This document shows, piece by piece, positions 8,669-17,776 of a DNA stretch of 64,000 bases. The DNA comes from a bacterium. GTDB lineage: Bacteria; Bacillota; Bacilli; Lactobacillales; Streptococcaceae. The stretch lies in assembly GCA_905221195.1 (NCBI GenBank), contig CAJNCF010000007.1, positions 49,015-113,014 of the forward strand. Reading direction: 5' to 3'. Positions within the stretch are counted from its first letter, which is position 1, and each line of letters begins with the position of its first letter. The notes under the pieces were generated by a model. The model made no database searches and was not told the origin of the DNA. It saw only the letters and a program-made list of their open reading frames with translations. Position numbers and translations under genes: made by a program.

Positions 8669-11101
8669 ATGAACTATTCAAAAGCATTGAATGAATGTAT
8701 CGAAAGTGCCTACATGGTTGCTGGCCATTTTGGAGCTCGTTATCTAGAGTCATGGCATTTGTTGATTGCCATGTCCAATCACAGTTACAGTGTAGCAGGG
8801 GCGACTTTAAATGATTATCCATATGAGATGGACCGTTTAGAAGAGGTGGCTTTGGAACTGACTGAAACAGACTACAGCCAGGATGAAACCTTTACGGAGT
8901 TGCCGTTTTCTCATCGTTTGAAGGTCCTTTTTGATGAAGCCGAATATGTAGCATCAGTGGTCCATGCTAAGGTTCTAGGGACAGAGCATGTTCTCTATGC
9001 GATTTTACATGATGGCAATGCCTTGGCAACTCGTATCTTGGAGAGGGCTGGTTTTTCTTATGAAGACAAGAAAGATCAGGTCAAGATTGCTGCCCTACGT
9101 CGAAATCTGGAAGAACGTGCAGGTTGGACTCGTGAAGATCTCAAGGCTTTACGCCAACGTCATCGTACAGTAGCTGATAAGCAAAATTCTATGGCTAACA
9201 TGATGGGCATGCCCCAGACTCCGAGTGGTGGTCTCGAGGACTATACGCATGATTTGACAGAGCAAGCGCGTTCTGGCAAGTTAGAACCAGTTATCGGTCG
9301 GGATAAGGAAATCTCGCGTATGATTCAAATCTTGAGCCGTAAAACCAAGAATAATCCTGTTTTGGTTGGGGATGCTGGTGTCGGGAAAACAGCATTGGCG
9401 CTTGGACTTGCCCAGCGTATTGCTAGTGGTGATGTACCTGCGGAAATGGCTAAGATGCGCGTGTTAGAGCTTGATTTGATGAATGTCGTTGCAGGGACAC
9501 GCTTCCGTGGTGACTTTGAAGAGCGCATGAACAATATCATCAAGGATATTGAAGAAGATGGCCAAGTCATCCTCTTTATCGATGAACTTCATACCATCAT
9601 GGGTTCTGGTAGTGGAATTGACTCAACTCTGGATGCGGCCAATATCTTGAAACCAGCCTTGGCGCGTGGAACTTTGAGAACGGTTGGTGCCACCACTCAG
9701 GAAGAATACCAAAAACATATTGAAAAAGACGCAGCCCTTTCTCGTCGATTCGCCAAAGTGACGATTGAAGAGCCAAGTGTGGCAGACAGCATGACCATCT
9801 TGCAAGGTTTGAAAGCTACTTATGAGAAACATCACCGTGTACAAATCACAGATGAAGCGGTTGAAACAGCGGTTAAGATGGCCCATCGTTACTTGACTAG
9901 TCGTCACTTGCCAGACTCTGCCATCGAACTCTTAGATGAAGCGGCAGCAACAGTGCAAAATAAGACTAAGCATGTGAAAGCAGATGATTCTGGCTTGAGT
10001 CCAGCTGACAAAGCTTTGATGGATGGTAAGTGGAAACAGGCAGCGCAGCTAATCGCAAAAGAAGAGGAAGTGCCTGTCTATAAAGACTTGGTGACAGAGG
10101 CTGATATTTTGACCACCTTGAGTCGTTTGTCAGGTATCCCAGTTCAAAAACTGACCCAAACGGATGCCAAGAAATACTTGAATTTGGAAGCTGAATTGCA
10201 CAAACGTGTTATCGGTCAAGATCAAGCTGTTTCAAGCATTAGCCGTGCGATTCGCCGTAACCAGTCAGGGATTCGCAGTCACAAGCGTCCGATTGGTTCC
10301 TTTATGTTCTTAGGGCCTACAGGTGTCGGTAAGACCGAATTGGCCAAGGCTCTGGCAGAAGTCCTCTTTGACGACGAATCAGCCCTTATCCGCTTTGATA
10401 TGAGTGAGTATATGGAGAAATTTGCAGCTAGCCGTCTCAACGGAGCTCCTCCAGGCTATGTGGGTTATGAAGAAGGTGGGGAGTTGACCGAGAAGGTTCG
10501 CAACAAACCCTATTCCGTTCTCCTTTTTGACGAGGTAGAGAAGGCCCACCCAGACATCTTTAATGTTCTCTTACAGGTCTTGGATGACGGTGTCTTGACA
10601 GATAGCAAGGGACGCAAGGTTGACTTTTCAAATACCATTATCATCATGACGTCAAACCTTGGTGCGACAGCCCTTCGTGATGACAAGACCGTTGGTTTTG
10701 GGGCTAAGGATATTCGTTTTGACCAAGAGAATATGGAAAAACGCATGTTTGAAGAGTTGAAAAAGGCTTATAGACCTGAGTTTATCAACCGTATTGATGA
10801 AAAGGTGGTCTTCCATAACCTGTCTAGCGACCATATGCAGGAAGTAGTGAAGATTATGGTTAAACCTTTAGTGGCAAGTTTGGCTGAAAAAGGCATTGAC
10901 TTGAAATTACAAACTTCAGCCTTGAAGTTGCTAGCAAGCCAAGGTTATGATCCAGAAATGGGAGCTCGCCCACTTCGCAGAACCCTGCAAACAGAAGTGG
11001 AAGACAAGTTGGCAGAACTTCTTCTCAAGGGAGAATTAGTGGCAGGTAGTATACTTAAGATTGGTGTCAAAGCAGGCCAGTTAAAATTTGATATTGCATA
11101 A
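8669..11101 (+). CDS. clpC: ATP-dependent Clp protease ATP-binding subunit ClpC
   Basis: This AAA+ unfoldase feeds proteins to ClpP or refolds aggregates. It has 810 residues. The N-terminal Clp-N repeats (about 1-145) are followed by AAA1 with Walker A GDAGVGKT at 234-241 and the [11 protein letters not shown]alker B. A middle segment then leads to AAA2, with Walker A GPTGVGKT at 549-556 and the pore motif GYVGYEEGG. The C-terminal D2-small domain starts near PEFINRIDE. It is coupled to ctsR and controlled by the CtsR box. Confidence 0.97.
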   Translation: MNYSKALNECIESAYMVAGHFGARYLESWHLLIAMSNHSYSVAGATLNDYPYEMDRLEEVALELTETDYSQDETFTELPFSHRLKVLFDEAEYVASVVHAKVLGTEHVLYAILHDGNALATRILERAGFSYEDKKDQVKIAALRRNLEERAGWTREDLKALRQRHRTVADKQNSMANMMGMPQTPSGGLEDYTHDLTEQARSGKLEPVIGRDKEISRMIQILSRKTKNNPVLVGDAGVGKTALALGLAQRIASGDVPAEMAKMRVLELDLMNVVAGTRFRGDFEERMNNIIKDIEEDGQVILFIDELHTIMGSGSGIDSTLDAANILKPALARGTLRTVGATTQEEYQKHIEKDAALSRRFAKVTIEEPSVADSMTILQGLKATYEKHHRVQITDEAVETAVKMAHRYLTSRHLPDSAIELLDEAAATVQNKTKHVKADDSGLSPADKALMDGKWKQAAQLIAKEEEVPVYKDLVTEADILTTLSRLSGIPVQKLTQTDAKKYLNLEAELHKRVIGQDQAVSSISRAIRRNQSGIRSHKRPIGSFMFLGPTGVGKTELAKALAEVLFDDESALIRFDMSEYMEKFAASRLNGAPPGYVGYEEGGELTEKVRNKPYSVLLFDEVEKAHPDIFNVLLQVLDDGVLTDSKGRKVDFSNTIIIMTSNLGATALRDDKTVGFGAKDIRFDQENMEKRMFEELKKAYRPEFINRIDEKVVFHNLSSDHMQEVVKIMVKPLVASLAEKGIDLKLQTSALKLLASQGYDPEMGARPLRRTLQTEVEDKLAELLLKGELVAGSILKIGVKAGQLKFDIA

Positions 11102-11106
11102 AAATG

Positions 11107-11138
11107 GAGAATCAGGAGCAATCTTGATTCTCTTTTTT
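11107..11138 (+). terminator. Terminator after clpC
   Basis: GAGAATCA pairs with TGATTCTC around a ten-base loop and is followed by TTTTTT. Confidence 0.9.
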
Positions 11139-11170
11139 GCTACTTTTTTATAAAAAATAATAAAAATCTA

Positions 11171-11198
11171 TTGACGAAATAAAAATATAGTTTATAAT
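11171..11198 (+). promoter_or_regulatory. Promoter of nadR-pnuC-nrtR
   Basis: TTGACG (11171-11176) and TATAAT (11193-11198) have a 16-base spacer. The AT-rich flank down to the nadR start would be the natural place for an NrtR operator. I did not find a convincing palindrome there. Confidence 0.75.
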
Positions 11199-11248
11199 AA
11201 AAACATAGATAATGAAAATATCAAAAATCATAAAAAGGTTATACGTTT

Positions 11249-12307
11249 ATGAAAAAGAAAACAGCAGTGGTATTTGGAACCTTTGCTCCGCTTCATCAAG
11301 GTCATATCGATCTGATCCAGCGTGCGAAGCGGCGGTGTGATCAGGTCTGGGTAGTCGTTTCAGGCTACGAGGGAGACCGAGGGGAGCAGGTAGGTTTAAC
11401 GCTTCAAAAAAGATTTCGCTATATTCGAGAGGCTTTTCGTGATGACGAATTGACCTCTGTCTGCAAGTTAGATGAAACCAATCTTCCCCGTTACCCTATG
11501 GGCTGGCAGGAGTGGTTGAATCAGATGTTAGCGGAGATTTCCTATGATGAATCTCAGCAAGAACTGATCTTTTTTGTGGGAGAAGCAAACTACCAGCAGG
11601 AATTATCTAATCGTGGCTTTGAGACTGTTCTGCAAGAAAGAAAGTTTGGTATCTCAGCGACTATGATTCGAGAAAATCCAAGCAAATATTGGAAATATAT
11701 TGCTCAACCCTTCCGTCGTCAGTTCACCAAGAAAGTGTTGATTATGGGAAGTGCCAGCAATGGGAAGACCACTCTAGCCAAGGATTTGGCAAGGTATTAC
11801 GATGCACCTGTCAGTCTGGAATACGCACGTGAGTACCAGATCAAAAACAATGTCCGTGACGATGAATTGACTCCAAAGGATTACTACTATCTACTCTTGG
11901 GCCAGTATGATCAGACCTCCAAGTTAATCGATAGCAATGCCAATCGAGGCCTAGTGATAGCTGATACCAATTCCTTAGTGACTAAGGGCTACTATGATTA
12001 TTACATGGAGACTGAAGATCAAGGGGACTTATCAGGAGAAACCTTTGACAATCTCTTTGTCTCGATCTTGGCTAAGGAAAAATGGGACTTGATTCTCTTT
12101 GTGCAACCTGTTGGCTCCTATGTCAATGACGGGTTTAGAGATATGACCATGGCAGAAGACCATATTCGTCATAGTTTTTCCCAGCATTTGGACCAGATGA
12201 GAGAGCGATATTTAACCACCATTCCACTAGTTTATCTAGCTGAGGATTACCTAGGAAATTATGAAGCAGCAAAAGTGGCTATTGATGCCATTTACCAAGC
12301 AGATTAG
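11249..12307 (+). CDS. nadR: Bifunctional NMN adenylyltransferase / ribosylnicotinamide kinase NadR
   Basis: NadR phosphorylates nicotinamide riboside to NMN and can adenylylate NMN to NAD. It has 352 residues. The nucleotidyltransferase domain begins with GTFAPLHQGH (residues 10-19) and has ISATMIR near 145. The kinase domain has Walker A GSASNGKTT near 170. The N-terminal helix-turn-helix of enterobacterial NadR is absent, so this form is enzymatic only. With pnuC and nrtR downstream it forms a nicotinamide riboside salvage operon. A similar nadR-pnuC-nrtR operon is known in Streptococcus suis. Confidence 0.93.
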   Translation: MKKKTAVVFGTFAPLHQGHIDLIQRAKRRCDQVWVVVSGYEGDRGEQVGLTLQKRFRYIREAFRDDELTSVCKLDETNLPRYPMGWQEWLNQMLAEISYDESQQELIFFVGEANYQQELSNRGFETVLQERKFGISATMIRENPSKYWKYIAQPFRRQFTKKVLIMGSASNGKTTLAKDLARYYDAPVSLEYAREYQIKNNVRDDELTPKDYYYLLLGQYDQTSKLIDSNANRGLVIADTNSLVTKGYYDYYMETEDQGDLSGETFDNLFVSILAKEKWDLILFVQPVGSYVNDGFRDMTMAEDHIRHSFSQHLDQMRERYLTTIPLVYLAEDYLGNYEAAKVAIDAIYQAD

Positions 12308-12316
12308 GAGAAAATT

Positions 12317-13096
12317 ATGAAAAAACTAACTGAAAAAACCAAACAATTTATCGAAAACTTTAAAAATGTCCATGCAGAAGCCCGCAAAATCGGTTTTGCA
12401 GGTATCATGCGCCTGCTCTGGAAAGATCTCTTTGTCGGCCGTAGTCTCTTCCAGTGGTTGTATCTTATCGCCTTGTCAAGTGTTCCCTTAATCTTGGAAT
12501 TCACGCAAAATACAGAAAATCATGACTGGCTGAGCTTGTTTGCATCTTGGACTGGGATTGTCTGTGTTATCTTGGTCGCAGAAGGTCGTGCAAGCAATTA
12601 TCTCTTTGGGGCTATTAACTCAGCTATCTATTTGATTTTGGCTATGAATGCGACTTTTTATGGCGAAGTCTTGACGACCGTTTACTTCTTTGTCATGCAG
12701 CCGATTGGTCTCTATGCTTGGCTGTCCAATCGTATCAATGACCAAGGAAAAGTAGAAGAATCTCACTTTGAAGCCAAGAAATTATCTGTGCTTGACTGGC
12801 TCAAGTACTTGGCCTTGACTGCTATCATTTGGATTGGTATGGGCTTGGCCTACCAAAGTATCCATAGCGCTCGCCCTTTCCGTGATAGTGTTACCGATGC
12901 GACCAATGGTGTTGGTCAGCTCTTGATGACACGTCTCTACCGTGAGCAATGGATTTTCTGGATTGCAACCAATCTCTTTAGTATTTATCTCTGGTGGGGT
13001 GAAAATATCCATATTCAAGGGATGTACTGGGTTTACACACTCAACAGTTTAGTGGGATGGTACCAATGGACCAAGGCAGTTCGTAAGGAGGCTTAA
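12317..13096 (+). CDS. pnuC: Nicotinamide riboside transporter PnuC
   Basis: PnuC is a facilitator with several membrane helices that brings nicotinamide riboside into the cell, where NadR traps it by phosphorylation. It has 259 residues with about seven hydrophobic segments. The family features WTGIVCVIL...YLFGAINSAIY and WWGENIHIQG (substrate-facing W/N residues) are visible. An N-terminal amphipathic stretch of about 35 residues precedes the core. The start is nine bases after nadR with GGAG as RBS. It is the transport partner of NadR. Confidence 0.93.
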   Translation: MKKLTEKTKQFIENFKNVHAEARKIGFAGIMRLLWKDLFVGRSLFQWLYLIALSSVPLILEFTQNTENHDWLSLFASWTGIVCVILVAEGRASNYLFGAINSAIYLILAMNATFYGEVLTTVYFFVMQPIGLYAWLSNRINDQGKVEESHFEAKKLSVLDWLKYLALTAIIWIGMGLAYQSIHSARPFRDSVTDATNGVGQLLMTRLYREQWIFWIATNLFSIYLWWGENIHIQGMYWVYTLNSLVGWYQWTKAVRKEA

Positions 13097-13097
13097 A

Positions 13098-13871
13098 ATG
13101 ACGGACACGATGATTCCAGCAGGGATGACGGAAAAAGAATATTTTGAAATTCATGCCAGTCAGGAGGAATTTTTAGACTGGTACTTTGAGCAAGAACTTC
13201 CTCAATACGAAAAACCAAGTGTGACAGTGGATATGGTGGCCTACTGCTTTGTCGAAGGGAAAATCAAGCTCTTGCTAATCCGTCGTAAGGCTCACCCTTA
13301 TCAAAACTGTTTGGCCTTGGTTGGAGGCTTTATGGACAAGGGCGAAGACGCTGTACATGCCTGTCAGCGTGAGGTGAGTGAAGAAATCAATCTCGATCTT
13401 CCTTTGGGAAAAATCGAGCAATTGATGACCGTATCGACTCCTGGGCGTGATCCACGGGGATGGACAGTTACCATTGCTCATTTGGTTTATCTGCCTAGTC
13501 GTGCATTAGACCTCGTTCAAGCAGGAGACGATGCCAAGGATGTCGTTTTCGTAGATGTCGATTTTCAGACAGGCAAATGCTACCTAGAGGGAGTAGAGCT
13601 GGAGGAGCAAGCCTTCGCTTTTGATCATTATGCTATTATCCAAGAATCCATCAAACGAATCCAAGGGCGACTTGACTGGAACCCGACCTTCCTCTATCTG
13701 CTAGAGGAGGAGTTCACTGTCTACGAGGGAACCGAACTGGTCAATCTCATCACCCCAGGTCGTCCAATCGTCAGTAATAACTTTCTTGTAAAATACGGAG
13801 AATATGTAGAAGAAGTTGGACTCAAACGAGTGCCTAAAAAGAAACCAAGAAAAACCTATCGATTGAAATAA
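13098..13871 (+). CDS. nrtR: Nudix-related transcriptional regulator NrtR
   Basis: NrtR proteins repress NAD biosynthesis or salvage genes and sense ADP-ribose or NAD derivatives. The 257-residue protein has an N-terminal Nudix-like domain; GGFMDKGEDAVHACQREVSEEINL resembles a Nudix box. The C-terminal part (about 175-257) has the winged-helix pattern ending NNFLVKYGEYVEEVG. The gene is the last of nadR-pnuC-nrtR, one base after pnuC, which strongly favours a regulator over a plain Nudix hydrolase. A catalytically active Nudix role cannot be excluded. Confidence 0.85.
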   Translation: MTDTMIPAGMTEKEYFEIHASQEEFLDWYFEQELPQYEKPSVTVDMVAYCFVEGKIKLLLIRRKAHPYQNCLALVGGFMDKGEDAVHACQREVSEEINLDLPLGKIEQLMTVSTPGRDPRGWTVTIAHLVYLPSRALDLVQAGDDAKDVVFVDVDFQTGKCYLEGVELEEQAFAFDHYAIIQESIKRIQGRLDWNPTFLYLLEEEFTVYEGTELVNLITPGRPIVSNNFLVKYGEYVEEVGLKRVPKKKPRKTYRLK

Positions 13872-13876
13872 AAAAC

Positions 13877-13906
13877 GAGGTCGGGACAAAGTTCCCGACC
13901 TCTTTA
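13877..13906 (+). terminator. Terminator after nrtR
   Basis: GAGGTCGGGA pairs perfectly with TCCCGACCTC around a six-base loop and is followed by TTTATC. It is five bases after the nrtR stop. Confidence 0.92.
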
Positions 13907-13944
13907 TCTACCATCATGAGCTGGCTTTTCTATTGCGACTGCTT

Positions 13945-14175
13945 TTAGGGATGGCTATCTTTCTTATGATTGCTCAACATGTGAGTAAAGAAGTTTTTGT
14001 ATCTATACTTGAGATAGTTCTCATGTAAAAATAACAAAGCGATATAGACAATCAAAAAGATTGTAGTCAGATAGAAGACATCAAATGAAGTTTGCGCATA
14101 GTAAGTGGCTGATTGATAAGAGCCAATAGCTCCCAAAATCAACCAAGGAAGATACTTGAAATACTTATTTAGCAT
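13945..14175 (-). CDS. Small two-helix membrane protein, function unknown
   Basis: I do not recognise this 76-residue protein. It has two hydrophobic segments (about 8-22 and 34-50), then a basic, His-containing tail ending HKKDSHP. Support for a real gene is good: on the minus strand the ATG is preceded by AGGAGGTG at normal spacing, and a consensus promoter (TTGCAT, 17 bases, TATAAT) lies further upstream. It is convergent with the nrtR operon. No function is proposed. Confidence 0.7.
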   Translation of the reverse strand: MLNKYFKYLPWLILGAIGSYQSATYYAQTSFDVFYLTTIFLIVYIALLFLHENYLKYRYKNFFTHMLSNHKKDSHP

Positions 14176-14208
14176 AAGAATGCACCTCCTATATTCTATT
14201 TCAATGTT

Positions 14209-14237
14209 ATTATATTCCTTTGCAGTTAAAGATGCAA
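14209..14237 (-). promoter_or_regulatory. Promoter of the small membrane protein gene
   Basis: Read on the minus strand, TTGCAT (14237-14232) and TATAAT (14214-14209) are separated by 17 bases. Confidence 0.75.
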
Positions 14238-14265
14238 GCGATTACAAAAACAAATTCAAATTTTT

Positions 14266-14287
14266 AACAGGAAAATCTCCTGTTTTT
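14266..14287 (+). terminator. Short hairpin with T-tail, possible terminator
   Basis: AACAGGA pairs with TCCTGTT around AAATC, followed by TTT. It has no obvious plus-strand gene to terminate, so it may act on read-through from nrtR or be a leader structure. The half-operator ATTCAAATTT (14254-14263) lies just before it. Confidence 0.35.
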
Positions 14288-14368
14288 CTATTAGATTACG
14301 AATAGAAGAGTAGGAGGAGTAAATGTATCTAAAGTATTTAAGATTTTTAAAATAGTTTAGATAAATTG

Positions 14369-14397
14369 TTGACATATTCAAATTTGAATGTTACAAT
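14369..14397 (+). promoter_or_regulatory. Lipoprotein promoter with palindromic operator in its spacer
   Basis: TTGACA (14369-14374) and TACAAT (14392-14397) have a 17-base spacer. The spacer holds the perfect 14-base palindrome ATTCAAATTTGAAT (14376-14389). A ten-base match to one side of it (ATTCAAATTT) occurs at 14254-14263. This is the geometry of a repressor site between -35 and -10. The regulator is unknown. Confidence 0.75.
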
Positions 14398-14451
14398 TAT
14401 ATTACAAAAAGATTTCTTTATATTTCTAAAATATTACAAAGGAGTAGAAAA

Positions 14452-15150
14452 ATGAAAAAGAAAACCTATATTAAATTGATGACAGCAACTGTATTGGCTT
14501 CTACCTTGCTACTAGGAGCTTGTGGAAATAAAAAAGAAACAACTCAAGCAAGTAGTTCTGTTAAGACAAGTCAATCATCAAGCTCTAAAGCAGCTTCTTC
14601 TAGCAAAGAAAGCAAGACTCAGAAGTCCTCAAGTTCAGCTTCATCTGAAAAGACTAAGGCGTCTACTGATCAATCTTCAGCAACTGCGACACCATCACAA
14701 GCGGCACCTGCACCAGAGCAAAGACAAGGTCAAGAGGTGTCTAATCAACAAGCAGCTAGTCAACAAACTCCTGTTCAGGCTTCTTCAACTCAACAGGCTC
14801 CTCAAGCTCAGTCTAATCAATCAAGCTATGATTCTACAACTGACCGCAAACTTCAAGACAAGCAAGCAGAGCAAAATAAACGCTACAAGGGCGTTTTAAC
14901 CATGGTAGATGGTGATTTCTCAGCTGCAGCGGGCAACTGGAAGGGAGCTAATGGCGAAACTATTACAGTTTCATCAGGAGGTCAATTCACAGTAGAATCT
15001 GCTGATGGAAAGAAAGAAAACTACTCTATCAGAGGCTATTCTTATACTCTTGATGATGGTAAGTATAATGCCAAAATCGGTGGAGGAAAAATCATCCAAA
15101 TTACAACAGGAGCGGATGGTAAGGTTTCTAGTGTTGCTTTGAGTCAATAA
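14452..15150 (+). CDS. Ser/Gln-rich lipoprotein with C-terminal DUF6287-like domain
   Basis: This is a predicted membrane-anchored lipoprotein of 232 residues. The signal peptide ends in the lipobox LLGAC. Residues about 30-130 form a low-complexity Ser/Gln/Ala/Thr linker that probably spans the wall. The C-terminal folded part (about 150-232) contains GDFSAAAGNWKGANGETITV and repeated GxY segments. These resemble the small beta-domain found at the end of several streptococcal lipoproteins. Its ligand is not known. The gene stands alone with its own promoter and terminator. RBS AAGGAGTAG precedes the ATG. Confidence 0.8.
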   Translation: MKKKTYIKLMTATVLASTLLLGACGNKKETTQASSSVKTSQSSSSKAASSSKESKTQKSSSSASSEKTKASTDQSSATATPSQAAPAPEQRQGQEVSNQQAASQQTPVQASSTQQAPQAQSNQSSYDSTTDRKLQDKQAEQNKRYKGVLTMVDGDFSAAAGNWKGANGETITVSSGGQFTVESADGKKENYSIRGYSYTLDDGKYNAKIGGGKIIQITTGADGKVSSVALSQ

Positions 15151-15185
15151 TAACTCTCAGTATTTGAATATTTACAATCAAAGAA

Positions 15186-15216
15186 AATCCGTCAGCTTAA
15201 TAAGAGTTGACGGATT
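15186..15216. terminator. Bidirectional terminator between lipoprotein and isochorismatase genes
   Basis: AATCCGTCA pairs with TGACGGATT around a 13-base loop. There is a T-rich tail on the plus side and a TTTTCTTTG tail on the minus side, so it can serve both convergent genes. Confidence 0.85.
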
Positions 15217-15219
15217 ATT

Positions 15220-15771
15220 TTATACTTGTACTTGGGTTAAAAATTCTTCTGTAGTAAGAATTTGAGCAAACTCATCTTGTAGAGAAAGGAGATTAATCTC
15301 ATGGATAGTCTCAGGAGAGATGGCCTGACCGTTTTTGTTAGACAGGGTAAAACTGGCAGTAGCATCTGCTAGTAAAGTGACTTCAAAACCAAGATTTGCT
15401 GCCATTCGTGTCGTAGTAGATACACAATGAGGCAGAGTCAAACCAACAAGGACTAAATGACCAATCTGATTTTTTCGTAAATAGGTTTCAAGATTTGTCC
15501 CAATAAAGGCGCTATTAACTGTTTTTTGAAAGACAGGTTCGGAAGCAACTGGTTCAAATCCACTTTTAAATTCCTGATTTTGTTTGTTATGAAATTGCGA
15601 CTGGGGATTATCAGATATGTGTTGAATGTGTAAGACTGGAAGACCGTGTTTACGAAAGTATGCCAGTACCCTCAATGCTTGTTGTTCAGCTTGAGGGTTG
15701 TTCCGTTCTCCCCAGATAGGGTTATCAAATGCTTTTTGCATATCGATAATCAGTAGAGCAGTATGAACCAT
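15220..15771 (-). CDS. Isochorismatase-family cysteine hydrolase
   Basis: This is a 183-residue hydrolase of the isochorismatase-like superfamily, which includes nicotinamidases and other amidases. The catalytic triad is visible as Asp10 (LLIIDMQ), Lys83 (FQKTVNS) and Cys116 (TLPHCVSTT). I chose the ATG at 15771 because MVHTALLIIDMQ is the family N-terminus; the longer open frame runs back into dusB. The start is one base after the dusB stop, so it is the last gene of hslO-dusB. The substrate cannot be read from the sequence; it lacks the clear metal-binding DxHxxxxxxxH motif of PncA. Confidence 0.85.
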   Translation of the reverse strand: MVHTALLIIDMQKAFDNPIWGERNNPQAEQQALRVLAYFRKHGLPVLHIQHISDNPQSQFHNKQNQEFKSGFEPVASEPVFQKTVNSAFIGTNLETYLRKNQIGHLVLVGLTLPHCVSTTTRMAANLGFEVTLLADATASFTLSNKNGQAISPETIHEINLLSLQDEFAQILTTEEFLTQVQV

Positions 15772-15772
15772 T

Positions 15773-16753
15773 TTAAGCCTTATCCAATTGCAAGAGGGCT
15801 TCAATCTCTGCCAGAGTGCTAGCTTGTGAAATGGCTCCGCGGAGTTTGGCAGCGCCAGATGTTCCACGGAGGTAGTGAGGAGCGAGGCCACGGAATTCAC
15901 GAACTGCGACGTTTTCTCCTTTGAGGTTAATCAAGCGTTTCAAGTGCTCGTAGGCGATTTTCATCTTGTCTTCAAAGGTCAAATCAGGGAGAATTTCTCC
16001 TGTTTCAAAGTAATGGTTGATTTGATTGAAGAGGTAGGGATTGCCCATAGCAGCTCGTCCAATCATGACTGCGTCAGCACCGACTTCTTCGATACGTTGT
16101 TTAGCTTCTTGAACAGTGCGGATATCACCATTAGCGATAAATGGAATCTTGGTCAGAGCTTGAGCGACCTTGTGAAGGGTCTCAAGGTCTGCGTGACCTG
16201 TATACATTTGCTCACGGGTACGGCCATGCATGGCGAGGGCAGCAACGCCTGCAGCTTCAGCAGCGAGGGCATTTTCTACTGCCAGAGATGGGTCAGCCCA
16301 GCCAGTACGCATTTTGACAGTGAGGGGGATATCAAGAACAGATTGGACCTTGTTGATGATAGAGTAAATCTTGTCTGGGTCCTTGAGCCACATAGCGCCA
16401 GCTTCGTTCTTCACGATTTTGTTGACAGGGCAGCCCATGTTGATATCGACGATATCAGTCTTGGTGTTTTCTTGGATGAATTCTGCTGCGCGTGCTAGGC
16501 TGTCTTCATCACTACCAAAAAGTTGGATAGAGACTGGGTTTTCGCCTTCATCGATATGAAGCATGTGCAAGGTTTTTTCATTGTTGTATTGGATTCCCTT
16601 GTCAGAGACCATTTCCATGACAACGAGTCCAGCTCCGAGCTCTTTTGCAATGGTACGAAATGCAGAGTTGGTCACACCAGCCATGGGTGCTAAAACGGTA
16701 CGATTGGGAATCTCAACATTGCCAATCATAAAGGGTGTATTAAGATTTGCCAC
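15773..16753 (-). CDS. dusB: tRNA-dihydrouridine synthase DusB
   Basis: This FMN enzyme reduces uridine to dihydrouridine in tRNA D-loops. It has 326 residues from GTG 16753. The motifs are [14 protein letters not shown] near the N-terminus, [17 protein letters not shown] with the catalytic Cys, VKMRTGW, and HGRTREQMY, then ANGDI and GRAAMGNP for phosphate binding. I prefer the GTG start because GGAGG lies nine bases upstream. A TTG/ATG start 30 bases earlier has no RBS. The gene overlaps the end of hslO. Confidence 0.95.
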   Translation of the reverse strand: MANLNTPFMIGNVEIPNRTVLAPMAGVTNSAFRTIAKELGAGLVVMEMVSDKGIQYNNEKTLHMLHIDEGENPVSIQLFGSDEDSLARAAEFIQENTKTDIVDINMGCPVNKIVKNEAGAMWLKDPDKIYSIINKVQSVLDIPLTVKMRTGWADPSLAVENALAAEAAGVAALAMHGRTREQMYTGHADLETLHKVAQALTKIPFIANGDIRTVQEAKQRIEEVGADAVMIGRAAMGNPYLFNQINHYFETGEILPDLTFEDKMKIAYEHLKRLINLKGENVAVREFRGLAPHYLRGTSGAAKLRGAISQASTLAEIEALLQLDKA

Positions 16754-17612
16754 GAATGAGTTCCTCCAGGTCGTTTTCATCAAAGTTGTAAGTAGTTTGG
16801 CAGAATTGACAAGTGATTTCTGCCCCGTGATCTTCCTCTTTCATTTCCTGTAAGTCTGAGCTTGGAAGACTGGCAAGGGCGTTCATAAAGCGCTCATGGC
16901 TACAGTCACATTGGAAACGGATTTCTTCTTCAGAAAGACGCTTGTAGGCTTCGTTACCGTAGATTGCCTTGAGGAGGGCTTCGATATGGTCGTCGCTTTC
17001 CAGAAGAGTAGAGATAGCTGGCATTTCTTGGATGCGTTTTTCAAAGCGAGCAATCTCCTCTTCCTTGGCTCCTGGCAAGACTTGAACTAGGAAACCACCA
17101 GCAACCTTGACCTTGTTTTCCTCGTCCAAAAGGACATTGAGGCCGACTGCAGAAGGGGTCTGTTGGCTTTCAGTCAGGTAAAAGGCAAGGTCTTCACCGA
17201 TTTCTCCAGAGATGAGAGGAGTCATAGAGTTGTAAGGATTTCCAGTACCGTAGTCTGTGATAACGAGGAATTGACCATTTCCAACAAAAGGTCCGACTAG
17301 TACTTCACCAGTTGCAGTCTTTTTGATGTCAACACCAGGATTTTGAACGTAGCCTTTGACGTTACCTTTGGTATCAGCGACGGTGATAATAGCACCTAGA
17401 GAGCTAGATCCCAGCACCTTAACTGTTAGTTTGGTATTTCCTTTTTCATTGGCTGCGAGGATCTGGCTGGCGATAAGGGTACGGCCAAGTGCAACAGTTG
17501 AACTGGCTTGAGTTTGATGTTTTTCTTGAGCAGTGCGGACGGTTTCCGTGCTGTCAAGGACAAAAGCACGAAAGGCGCCGCTTTCTGATATAGTTTTAAT
17601 AATTTTATCCAT
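16740..17612 (-). CDS. hslO: Redox-regulated chaperonin Hsp33
   Basis: Hsp33 is a holdase activated by oxidation of four zinc-bound cysteines. It has 290 residues from ATG 17612, where [17 protein letters not shown] matches the family N-terminus. The open frame continues upstream but without family sequence. The redox switch is seen as CDC ([10 protein letters not shown]) and CQFC ([10 protein letters not shown]) near the C-terminus. It overlaps dusB by 14 bases. An extended -10 sequence lies only seven bases before the ATG, with no visible RBS. Confidence 0.96.
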   Translation of the reverse strand: MDKIIKTISESGAFRAFVLDSTETVRTAQEKHQTQASSTVALGRTLIASQILAANEKGNTKLTVKVLGSSSLGAIITVADTKGNVKGYVQNPGVDIKKTATGEVLVGPFVGNGQFLVITDYGTGNPYNSMTPLISGEIGEDLAFYLTESQQTPSAVGLNVLLDEENKVKVAGGFLVQVLPGAKEEEIARFEKRIQEMPAISTLLESDDHIEALLKAIYGNEAYKRLSEEEIRFQCDCSHERFMNALASLPSSDLQEMKEEDHGAEITCQFCQTTYNFDENDLEELIRGKS

Positions 17613-17619
17613 AGCTACT

Positions 17620-17628
17620 ATTTTAGCA
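17620..17628 (-). promoter_or_regulatory. Extended -10 of hslO placed at a leaderless distance
   Basis: On the minus strand TGCTAAAAT ends seven bases before the hslO ATG. Initiation at the usual distance would put the mRNA start at or next to the ATG. There is no purine-rich RBS between. Confidence 0.45.
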
Positions 17629-17776
17629 TAAAAATGCCCAAAGGGGGAGCCGTGTGTTTGCTGATTTTCAGTATAATAGACTAGGAAATCAGCATGAAAA
17701 TAAAAAGAGAAACAGATTATTTCAGCATTTGTAAGATTTATGCTATGCTTAAGGTAGAAAATGAAAGGGGTAACAA

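Noticed and set aside
11199..11248. NrtR operator
   Set aside because: The region is too AT-rich to distinguish a palindrome from chance by eye.
14522..14899. A 125-codon frame inside the lipoprotein gene
   Set aside because: It is the +1 shadow of the Ser/Gln-rich linker; Leu/Arg/Lys-rich with no start signals.
16754..16783. Longer dusB start (TTG/ATG)
   Set aside because: No RBS, and residues do not match the family N-terminus; the GTG at 16753 has GGAGG.
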